Assembly: GCA_030248195.1 (NCBI GenBank)
Contig: JASAND010028788.1
Location: forward strand, 83,765 to 147,764
From: Trissonchulus latispiculum
Taxonomy: Eukaryota; Nematoda; Enoplea; Enoplida; Ironidae
Length of the DNA: 64,000 nt
Direction: 5' to 3'
Below, piece by piece: positions 45,183-57,920 of the stretch (position 1 is its first letter; every line of letters starts with the position of its first letter). The position numbers and the translations under genes are program-made. Under the pieces are notes generated by a model that was given only the letters and a program-made list of their open reading frames with translations, was not told the DNA's origin and ran no database searches.

Positions 45183-45382
45183 GGTACGCCAGGCTAAATC
45201 CTTGCGAAATTTAGAATAAAGGTACTCGGTAATACGGTTAACATTATACTCATAAGGAGAAAACCCATGCTGGGATCCCCATGCGGCGCAGTCAGCCCAA
45301 ACGGTGTCTTAACGAGTATGAGTGGAATGTTTTTTTGAGGCATTGAGAAAGGTAATCAACGAAGCAGATGGAGGCTTACCAT

Positions 45383-46270
45383 TCAACAAGTAGGAGAAAC
45401 CAGGCAGATCCAAAGCTGCCAACGGCTCTCCTGGTTGATCACAGGTCCCACTGGGCTGGAGTGCCGAACATGACCTGAAAAAGGAAGAAAGTAAGAGTCA
45501 GTCACGAGTTGGTGCAAAGAAGGGAACCATGGCTGAGAAGGCCAATAGGGCCAGACCAAAATCAAAGGGCATTGATATAATAGTGCCCTGGATAGAACTA
45601 GCGGGAGCAGAGTGACTGGTGGAAATGCGTATAATAAACTGTAACTTGACCAATTTTGGGACAAAGCATCCGTTCCAGCGCTGGACGTGCAATAAGACCG
45701 TGAAAAGAAACGCGGAACAACAGCATTCTCTTTGGTCGCAGACCAACAGCATTCTCTTTGGTCGAGATAGTCTGCATCGGCATTAGCATGTGAAGGAAGA
45801 TAAGAAAAATGAGGGCAAATGTGAAGGCGCAGAAACACACGCCAAATAGCTACTGCTAGGCGAGAGAGACCAAGAGATCGAACTGAGCCCCGCTTCGCAA
45901 AGGCCGTAATAGCCGATTGATTGTCTAAGGCAAAGTGTAAAGACTTGCCGCTAGCACAGTGTTGGAAGGAAGGAGTCAGGAGTAGATAGTATACAAAGCA
46001 AGTAGCTCTAGACGATTTATGTGCTGTGAGCGCTCCGAAGGTGACCAGGTCCCAGAAAAGGAGAGAGCACCAAAAACGGCACCCCAGCTACGTTCAGACG
46101 CGTCAGTGCACACATAACCCAGTAACAGGTCTTAAGCGAAGAGACGTAGACATACCTGGAAGAATGGGAATCCATCGTCTGATTTCTGTCCGCACCGAGA
46201 GAGGAAGAAACACCAACTTTGAAGACGCTGTCTTCGTGCGGTGCAGCGGCAGACGCTGACTCAGGAAAAG
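45383..46270 (-). pseudogene. RNase H and linker of YR retrotransposon
   Basis: The RNase H core is readable by eye in the frame with a TDASERSWGA motif (about 46130-46095). It continues with a DNQSAITAF and GSVRSLGLSRL helix and the terminal N..AD box near 45780. A 33-base run around 45716-45770 (GCATTCTCTTTGGTCG) is duplicated, which shifts the frame. The linker motif WPSQPWFPSL is typical of DIRS-type elements. Confidence 0.7.
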
Positions 46271-46960
46271 CTAAAGACGCCTGTAATACAAAAAGGCATT
46301 AGGAAACGCTAGTAAGCAGCTAGAGAAACTACTCAACAGAGAGGCAAGGAGACGTAGAGAAACTCGGTGAGAAGACAATACCAGGAGAATAAGAGAGCGT
46401 AAGCGCCTTTGGTGGTCTGGAGAAACTGTAACAGTGAGACGTACCAAGTCCCAGATAAAACCCAAATATAGACGACTTTGACTAGGAGTTAGCTCAGACT
46501 TGCCCAAATTAACAATAAAGCCTAAGTAAAGGAGGAGGCATAAGCATTGGAAGCAGTGGCGGACGCAAGTACTATAGGAGTGAGCAAAAATCAAAATGTC
46601 GTCAAGGTAAACGACGATTCATATCCCATTCGCCCGAAGATAGGCAATAACCACCTTGAGAAGTTTGGTAAAAATGCGTGGAGCCGAAGAGAGCCAAAAA
46701 GGTAAAGCACGGTAACACTTATTTTCAAATAGAAAAGCCAGAAATGGGTGGTGCTGTTCGGAAATGTAAATGTGAGGGTACGCATCTTTAATGTCAATGG
46801 AACAGAACCAATCTCCGTCTTGAATCAAATAGCGCAAAGTTTGTGGAGTTTCCATTTAAAATTTACGGTAATGAACATATCGATTAAGGGGGAGCTACTA
46901 AAATCGACTTGCCCCGACTTTGTCCGATTGGCCTACATTTTGGCGAAGATATAGAGCATG
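46270..46960 (-). pseudogene. Reverse transcriptase domain of YR retrotransposon
   Basis: The best open part is 46855-46619 (METPQTL.. to ..LRANGI), followed in another frame by 46594-46271 (LGFIVNLGKSEL, thumb region). The catalytic YLDD is kept, but an in-frame TGA lies just upstream of it. The 5' part of the domain (46960-46856) is shifted relative to the rest. Confidence 0.8.
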
Positions 46961-49049
46961 GAAGTGGTCAAAAAATATCGGGTACTGAGATCTTAGCTGC
47001 CTTCCAGCCATGTGCAGCCGACGCGTTTATGTGCCCGACCCCCCCCTTTTTTCACAACTACCAACATAATTAATTAAAAAATTCTACTGACTGCTAAGCC
47101 CAAGCTTCAAAGCTGCCATTTGCCAATATGATTTCGCACATACGCCCCTACCTTCAGCCAGATGTTAGCGTTGAGCAACGGTGGTTGCGAGTGATCAGGG
47201 TATTGCATTATTAACCTTTCGCTTGAATGGAGGATATTCACAGTCGTACAATCGTTACAGCGCGAGAGTTCGGGGCAAATTTGAGTTTTGCTGTCTACAA
47301 TCATGCCGAGTAACAGAAAAGGAGAAAGCAATAACCTCCCCAACAATGCTTAATGCATTTTTATCCTTTAACAACAAATAACCGCATTACAATTCCGTAT
47401 GTAAGAAATTAAACGTAATAAGTACTTAAGCATGCTAAATTATGATAATTTGTATTTTACGATGTTCTAGGGTCTTGAATTGGTGTTAGTAGTGTTAATT
47501 AATGTTAGTTAGGCTTAATTTACGATAATTAGTTTATTGCTACGTAAGAAATGAATTTCTGGTCAATGACATAACTTAGGCTCACTAGAAAGAGAATTTC
47601 CTCCCGTTTCCAAAAATGCAATCCCGACTTTTCAACTTTCAAAATTGAGTGAGTTATAAGCGAAAATGTTTTTGTAAGATTATCTTTTAGTAGTATAGGA
47701 GGGCCATTTCGACCCTGACTCCGGGAGTCAATGACCTTTAAATTGAAAGTCCTTTGGGGGCAATCTTTCGAAGTTTTCTTGTGTTAACCATCTGTTCTCC
47801 CTTGGGTCTTGAACTTACAACTTCTCTTGATATTTTTGTGACTTTCGTCTGCCGTCCCAGGGGCGTCTAGTAATTGAAAATCACCCTAGTTTTAAATAGA
47901 TTTTTCGGTTATTGAAATCATATGATTAGTTCCCTATGTTTGAAATTTGATTCAATGCATTTATTCAACCCAAGGAACAATTTTCGTAACGTGTCAGCCG
48001 TATAGTTCGTGAGGTAGCACACTATTCTAACTTCCTTTCGAGATTTTTCTGGAGCATCACATCTGATAGTCATCAGTTTCCTTCACCGGGCTCTTGGACA
48101 TCCATGAACACTTTTGTCATGGAACTGCATGTTTAAAGTGGCTGTAGAGTGCTGTGGGGGGCGGGGACTTGGCTATTTTCGGTCAAAAATAAAATTTTTC
48201 AAAAGTGGTCAAATTTGGTCCAAATGAAAGCCCTACGTAAGCTAAGAGCAACTTTTGTCATAGAACTACATGCTTAAAGCGGCTGTAGAGTACTGTGGTG
48301 AGGTGGGGAGGGGACTTAGGTGATTTTGGGTCAAAAATAGTGTCTGGTTGTGCACTAGTGTTCAGAAATATTTATATTATGTTGGTTGTTTTTTGCGCAT
48401 ACATATGTAAAAAATGGAAAACAAGAACCAAGAATGCACCTTCGTCGCATGAAAATACATATGAGTACTCTCAGGCAGGTTGTACAAACACGGAAACTAG
48501 ACTGTAAAATGTATATGAGTGGCGCTTTCTCAACACAGCACCCCAGCGAGGCAAAACTACAGTTCATATCTTAACTATCTCGTCCGCTAAAAAGTGGGAC
48601 GATTCTACATCAGCAGCCGACAGCATAAACCCCAACATCAACCAAACAATAGGCATGCTAAGTTTTCTCAGTGAACGTGCGGCCGCGAAAAAAGACAAAA
48701 ATGGCAGTAGCAACAAGGAAAAATCAAAAGTTCCAGGTTTCTGAATTTCCTTCTCAAACGTCTCTAATAATTTATCCGAATACAATTCACACTGTACAGC
48801 AGTGGTACGTGTGTGAACAAAAGGTTCAGCTTCACGAAAGCTTTCATAATTTCGAGGTTTTAGGTCGTCGGAATTAGATATTGGAATAAAAAGTTCCTCA
48901 TAGTGCTAGGCGTAAGGGCGCCTCTCAAGGGAAAGGGGGGGGGCTCATACGGTTCCGGGCGGCAGGTACAAATCATTGGTTGTCGACACATCAGAATTTT
49001 ATGGGAGAAATGAGGCGACGTAAGACATCTCTTAGCATGTCGCAGACAC
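46961..49049. other. Unassigned stretch between retroelements
   Basis: May hold the 5' part of the YR retrotransposon, but I recognise no domain. A 60-79-codon minus frame at 47107-47346 ends near a position where such elements have a short conserved block; the match is too weak to call. About 48110-48350 holds a direct duplication: GTCATGGAACTGCATGTTTAAAG.GGCTGTAGAGT at 48117 and again at 48257. Confidence 0.4.
48110..48350. repeat. Two-copy direct repeat, about 140-bp unit
   Basis: ACTTTTGTCATGGAACTGCA ... GCTGTAGAGTGCTGTGGGG, then GTCAAAAATA, repeats at about 48111 and 48251. Unit length and the text GGTCCAAATGAAAGCCC recall the 140-bp satellite at 21062-21935, so they may be distant relatives. 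Confidence 0.5.
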
Positions 49050-49077
49050 TTTGGGAAACGGTTCGTACCGAACGCAC

Positions 49078-49380
49078 CGTATGTTGACCAGCCTAGCCGG
49101 AATCAAACCGAGGCTGTTGGCTGTACTGTGGCCTACGCTCATAGTATCCGGAGTGGTCACTGCCAGAATACGCCGAGGACCCAGAATAATTCCGACCTCT
49201 CCCTGGGCTATCGTTGCAATGATCCTTGAGCTCCAGACTGTGAAACCGCAAATTTCGGTACTCGCTTCTCATCTCAGCAGGGAAGTCAGACCGCTGATCC
49301 CTCCAGTCAGAGTGCTGACTGTTGTCCCGTCGATTAGCGGAACGGTACTGCTCAGTCCTATACTGTGAATCATAATTCCT
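49078..49380 (-). pseudogene. Arg/Ser/Tyr-rich low-complexity frame
   Basis: One minus frame is open from about 49380 to a TAG at 49096 and reads NYERRNDRNYDSQYRTEQY, later SGSSAYSGSDHSGYYERR. Such basic, Tyr/Ser-rich tails occur in retrotransposon ORF1/gag proteins. It lies just downstream of the SGNH-like frame and could be the end of the same protein. Confidence 0.35.
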
Positions 49381-49459
49381 ATCATTCCTACGTTCATAAT
49401 TTGTCGAAAATTAACTGTGGAGAGCATCTACCTAATCGTACTGTTAGGCTCTGACTGAT

Positions 49460-49821
49460 TTATGGCGGGTTCATGGCGTACATGGCAGGTTCCAAAGCTC
49501 GGAGCATTTTGCGCCAATCTTGCCATAATTGCTCATTCCAGGCACTGGTCGTCATGTTGGTGCCTGCCAGAATAATAATATACTTTGCAGAACGCAGCTC
49601 GCGTTTCTGCACACGCTTTGCCAGATCGGCAAAGGTAGCACCAGACAACGGTATGATGCGGCAGTATTCGACAAGCGAAGATGTCGAGATAAACTGTCTG
49701 AAATAACCAACGCAGACAGAGAATAGCGGTTTCCAAAGTAGGCAGGATTTGTAAGAAGATTTTCAATGGTAGGGGACTCGACGACGCGCCCGAGTGCCCA
49801 AGACCCGTAAAGTGTATCCAA
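49460..49821 (-). pseudogene. SGNH-hydrolase-like domain, frameshifted
   Basis: Frame 49821-49552 has ALVISDSLSRHL (block I, Ser after an acidic residue). Frame 49648-49460 has SGATFADLAKRV (block II Gly) and YIIILAGTNM (block III, GxN). These are the first three conserved blocks of SGNH esterases in correct order and spacing, divided by a frameshift. The block V Asp-x-x-His is not seen. SGNH-type frames are known in some LINE and Ngaro-type retrotransposons, so this is probably a retroelement-encoded domain. Confidence 0.5.
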
Positions 49822-50369
49822 GACATCGCGGAAACATTAAACCCGGGCCAGGTGTCTGGATCACGGATAGGTGGGTGCTTAATGCTGAAGCCGCAGCTAT
49901 GGACAAACTCCTTTTTGGCACAGTAGACAAAATTGAATGGAGTATCCCCATAGATTGCTTGATAAACGACGGAATTCTCGTACCAACTGGTTGTTGGGTG
50001 TATCAAGGAGAGACTTGGCAACGGCAAAGTATTATCGATCCAAATTCAGAATGCAGTTGACATTGGCAATGTCGCGGAATCCAATTTGTTCAAGCAATGA
50101 AGAAATGCCTGCAGTGTTCTGAAGAAGTCCAGAATGATTAACCAAGGCATCAGCCAAATCCTCCCTGTTGTGGCAGATTAGAATCAGACACCAAACTCCC
50201 ATCTGGATCGAAGTAACAGAACGGGGCCCGATCATGAATACTGGTTGAGAATAAAGATAGCTAAGACAAGGTTCGTTGTTGATCAGCTCAAGCGGAGCTT
50301 GAGCAGCACGATCCATGGTGATGTGGCCTGAAATAAAGCAACACAGAGTGGAACTGTTAAAGTCAACAT

Positions 50370-50948
50370 TATCTTGTAGTTGATTGGCAATTTTCTGTCG
50401 TGCTAACGTAGCTGCTTGTCGAACTGGACGTGTGTTCTGACTGGGTGCAGTTATGGTTTGAGTACGCTTATCATACCCATTTTGCATTTCACCTTCACGG
50501 TCAGTTAAGTTAAACTCTATTGGATAGAGCAACTTAATGGGACGAACAACTGCTTTTGTGTTTGGGTGAAGTACCGTGGCAGGCCGAATTTCACCGTCCG
50601 GCGACTTATGAATATAGAGAATTTTTCCCAGGCTCTACACAGATCTTGGAAGGTTCGACTGTATGATAACCACAGCACCAACCGTGGGAACCACGTTAGA
50701 GGTATTTCTATTGTTGTGGTGTGATTTCATGTCACGTAGGCAGGTTAGATACTCGGACTTCCACATCTGCCAGAACTGGTCAACTAGTTTCCGACTCTGC
50801 TTCCATTTGTTAAGGACATCACTGGATTTGACTGGGCCGAAGTGTACAGTCTTATCAGGATCATCAGGGGGATCCAACTCTAAAAAATTGTAAGTTTTAC
50901 ACTGCTTTGCAGGAAAACTTTTTGATTTACCCAGCAGATCTGCTGGTG
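50370..50948 (-). pseudogene. BEL/Pao integrase C-terminal region
   Basis: 50982-50635 (the true part starts at 50948) reads TPADLLG and then a W/K-rich helix SRKLVDQFWQMWKSEYLTCL, then GAVVIIQ.NLPRS, the pattern of the DUF5641-type end of BEL integrases. The frame 50532-50032 continues with LYPIEFN and RPVRQAATLARQKI, the usual last residues of pol, and then unrelated text. Confidence 0.75.
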
Positions 50949-50952
50949 TATA

Positions 50953-52054
50953 GAGGTCGGGGAAAAAACCCAAGGTAGTCACTTTTTGGACTCTGCAGAA
51001 CTACCCAGTGGACCAATCCGGCTATAAATTATTTTTATCAAGCCCTGTCTAGACTGTCATTTTGGTATATAAATGGCCTCTCTAGGTCCTGTCGTTAATT
51101 AGTAATTAACGGTTAATTAGCCGGGGTAAAAAAACCAATGGCGGGATAAAAACCAACCGGTGGGAAAAAACCAACCGGTGGGAAAAACCCAACCCCAGTA
51201 TTCGGTCTGGGCAACTCATATTAGCGATTTTATGCATGCAACAGGTTAAATCGGCGTCGCTGACTTCATATCTGCACTTATTTTTGCGATATTCCGTATA
51301 ATAAGTGAGAAAATCAACCATCAATATTTGCAGCATCAACTGGCTAGGTTTCATCCAATTTGCCAGTTTCTATGTTAAAATGCAAAAAATTTGTAAATCT
51401 TTCGAAATTCGATGAAATAAATTAAAATAAACGTTGTTTCAGCGTTTTTCGCGTATTTCTTTGTCCCAGAGTACTTTTTGGCCGCTTTAGCTGAGCCAAA
51501 CAGCCGATCCGCCGAAATGAGGTTTTTACCGGCTAGCACAAAATTGCCAAGTCCAAATGCAATTTTGAGCTGTTCACGTAAAAGAACGCATTAAACTTGC
51601 TATATGGGTGACTTTTGAGCAACTAAGAACCATTTTTGGGAGTTTGGCAGCAAAACCAAAAATTGGTTTTTTCCCACCCCTTGGTTTTTTCCCATTTTGT
51701 AAAAATTCTGCTGGCAGCTTGCCAAGCGTCGCAGGAAGGCGAGACCGACATTTTTGGAAAGAGCACATGTTGTACTCATAGAAAGTATTAAAAGTTATTA
51801 TCTAACTGCTATGGTAAAGTTTTTACAGGCCTTCAAAAATAGGCAAATTTTGAATTTTTGGGGGGTCAAAAATGCCAAAATTTTCAAAATGTCATAAAAT
51901 GCTCAATAGTGGTCCGATTTAGCTCAAATTTAGTGTAGTAGGTGGGATGGGCCCTACCAATTTGCATGCAAAATTTGAGCCCGTTAGCTCACCCCCATCG
52001 CCCAAACGGGGGTTTTTTCCCCACCACTTGCGGGTTGATTTTTTCCCCGACCTC
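50953..52054. mobile_element. 1.1-kb inverted-repeat element in the BEL integrase
   Basis: Termini GAGGTCGGGGAAAAAA and TTTTTTCCCCGACCTC are inverted, and TATA sits on both sides (50949-50952 and 52055-52058). Sub-terminal text repeats CCAACCGGTGGGAAAAAA at the left and its inverse style GGTTTTTTCCCACCCC at the right. No transposase. A TA or TATA target points to a Tc1/mariner-like or related enzyme, but that is inference. Confidence 0.8.
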
Positions 52055-52772
52055 TATAAGAATCGGACTGATGGCGTGGTCTGGAGCAATTAATGGCGTG
52101 TTATTTACGATTGAACAAACCTCTGCTATGACTGTTTGGAACTGAACAAGACCGAGCATTGACGGCCTAATGCCTTCTTAAGGGGCCTTTTTACTGTACC
52201 CACCAAACGCTCATAGAAACCACCCATCCAAGGGGCATATTCTGGAATAAAGATCCATTTGATGTCCTTGGTGGTGCAAAATCCTGGACCTTGTCACTAT
52301 TGACGATCTGAGCCCAAAGACGATGAAGGACATCTTGCGCTAACTTGAAATGCTTGGCGTTATCGGAAATAATGATGTGTGGTATGGTATATATGGACAC
52401 AAAACGTCGCAGAGCAAGTTAAAATTGATCTGTGGAAAGATCAAGGACTACCTCAAGATGAATTGCCCCGGTTGCAGCGCAAGAGCAAACCCAAACCTTG
52501 GAGGAATCAGAACCCTGTCGAATATACAGTGGTCCAAAATAGTCAACACCGACGTTCAGGAATGGTTGAGTAACTTGAACGCGAAAATCTGGCAGCGGAG
52601 GAAAGGGAGGAACAGCAAAGGGCCTACCTTCAAATCGACGACATAGAAGGCAGTCACGCAGTACTGATTTCACAACAGAACGTCCGTGAGGCACCCAGTA
52701 GCGTTGGCGCAAAACCGCCAACGTGTGGGCACACGGACAGTGCATATTGCGGATGTGAACATCCATGATCAC
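52055..52772 (-). pseudogene. BEL/Pao integrase zinc finger and catalytic core
   Basis: 52772-52419 has the H..H..C..C finger (HIRNMHC to CLLCRR) and the first catalytic Asp in GVDYFGPLY. 52400-52191 has the second Asp in IISDNAKHF. The third acidic residue lies in GGFYERLVG at about 52225-52199, in a different frame from IISDN. The core is cut at 52055 by the inserted element. Confidence 0.82.
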
Positions 52773-53410
52773 TAATCGAGTGAAGGGATGTCGTTTGGGT
52801 AGAAGAATCGGGAACTTAGCATCGTTGGAAAGCGCCGAATGCTGAATACGACCAGAACATCTATATAGACCATCACTATCGACAAAGACGCCAAACTGCT
52901 AATTTCTCCTATGCGAAACCTCGGTTGGTGACAAAGTTTGACTTTGCACCTTAGCAATCCAAAATTGCTCTGCGTGTTCCACTTCCGTTGAAGACAATAG
53001 ATGCTCTCGACTGACTGGAACTGACGTGTTTGGTCTTCGTATTCGTTGTAAGAGCATTGATGTGAATCGAAAGATCCAGGCAGTGACGCGAAGAAGACGT
53101 CGTAGGCATGAATAACGCTTTACGTCAATCAAAAAATCAGACAGATCTGCAACAGTCGATCCGGCAAAACAAGATTCTTCAGAAGCCAATGAGTCCTGTG
53201 GAACTTCTTTCCCCAGAGACATTGCGGGCCAGGATGACTCCGGCTGACACACGAACTGCGGGCCGTGCCACCAGAGCGCCGAATTCTTGAGTTCAGAAAG
53301 CGTGCAACCACGAGAAGAAATGTCTGCAGGATTCAATAGGATCGGAACATAACGAAAAGTAAATGGAAAAGAACGGATTTCCTTTACCCTATTTTCGACA
53401 AATACTGACT

Positions 53411-53722
53411 TCACCTTGCTGGATTGCAACCACTGAGCACGCACTTACTATCTGACCAAACAGTTACTGCTGCAGAAGTAAGAGACAAATGCTTCTCTAC
53501 GAATGTGGTGATCCGGCAACCGACCACGACGGCCATTAGTTCTGGTCTGGGCATAGATACAGGTTTCAACGGAGCAAGCTTTGTTTTGGAAAACACTAGG
53601 ACGGGTGTCAGTTCTGGACTTGCCTGAACATGAACGACACCTGTATATGCCCTACAATATGCATCACAAAAACAGTGGATGGACCACTGAGGAGCGGCCA
53701 GATGGCCGATAAACCGGGGCAC
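53411..53722 (-). pseudogene. BEL/Pao RNase H domain
   Basis: The open stretch shows the catalytic order D (FCDAY), E (PRPELMAV) and D (VWSDSKCVL), plus the family's FSKTKLAPLKPVSMPR block. It follows the RT after a frameshift. The connection to integrase continues in 53444-52899 (NPADISSRG, the usual end of RNase H, then a W-rich linker). Confidence 0.8.
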
Positions 53723-53729
53723 CGAAATC

Positions 53730-54442
53730 TGAGTTACAGATAAAGTTTGTTAGCTTCATGATAAATTTGAAGACATTCGACTTCTGTGGTAGCACCGCAG
53801 ATGACATTGTCGACATACAGTCCATCCGCAATAGCCGTCGTAAAAGGACTGCTGCTTTGACGTCGGAAGTATTTGATAGTGGCATTGAGGAGAAACGGAC
53901 TAGAAATGATACCAAAAAGAACCCTGCAAAAACGATAGATTACTAAGTTTCTGGGAGAAACTGGAGCTTGGATATCCTTCAACCAAAGGAAACGCGTAAC
54001 ATCTCTATCGGCCGCGCGAAGAGAAATTTGAAAAAAGGTTTTCTCAATGTCAGCAGTTACTGCGAATTGAGGAACTTGAAAGCTAAGACGAAGACCACAG
54101 AGTGTCGTGTAGGAAAACTGGACCGCGAAGAAGACAATCGTTCAAACTGTTGCTTGAGCGAGTGGATTTGGCAGAACCGTCGTAAACGATTCGCACCTTT
54201 GTCGTGGCTCTTTCTGGTCTCACTATACAATGGTGAGGAAGATAATGGATGAGAGTACTGTTGTCCGAATGATCTGGAACTTCCTCGATGACGTTGGAAC
54301 CGAGCTGAGCCTTGAAAACTAGGAGCCCAGAATTTTTCAGAGAAAAACAAACTTCAAAAAAATTGCAAATCACCTTTGTAAAAATGCTGTTTGAAAAACT
54401 CCAATAATTTTTTCCTCCAAAGGCGGGCTCCACATGTAACAA
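53730..54442 (-). pseudogene. BEL/Pao reverse transcriptase domain
   Basis: 54442-54083 carries YLPHHCIVRPERATTKVRIV and SLNDCLLRGP, the N-terminal RT blocks. 53982-53734 carries FGIISSPFLLNATI and GLYVDNVI. The polymerase catalytic pair is altered to Asp-Asn, which by itself would stop synthesis. The part between (54082-53983) is in other frames. Confidence 0.85.

Positions 54443-57920
<3,478 letters not shown>

Larger units (their letters stand above)
42442..46960 (-). pseudogene. Decayed tyrosine-recombinase retrotransposon (DIRS/Ngaro-like)
   Basis: Minus-strand order is RT, RNase H, tyrosine recombinase (YR). RT (about 46960-46270) shows the DIKDAY-type palm motif, LPF.LSSAP and the active-site YLDD (46598-46609), with a stop just before it. 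RNase H (about 46270-45750) shows the TDAS..SWGA motif and ends at DADYLDQR. A linker with WPSQPWFPSL follows. YR (45182-44627 and 42627-42442) carries RPNLDPYAHALAF and ARWL and, after an insertion, the AHTIRSVV box with the final FFLHYR tyrosine. Several frameshifts and stops are present, so it is inactive. DIRS-order membership is firm; the exact clade (DIRS, PAT or Ngaro) cannot be settled because the termini are not identified. Confidence 0.85.
50370..54442 (-). pseudogene. BEL/Pao-type retrotransposon pol, decayed
   Basis: Minus-strand order is RT, RNase H, integrase, then a C-terminal chromo-like/DUF5641 region, the usual BEL/Pao pol layout. Each domain is spread over two or three shifted frames. 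The RT active site reads YVDN (53806-53817) where the family has YVDD, and a 1.1-kb element interrupts the integrase. LTRs, gag and protease are not recognised. The element is therefore dead. Family assignment comes from the YLPHH..V box, the SPFLLNATI block and the integrase style. Confidence 0.88.
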
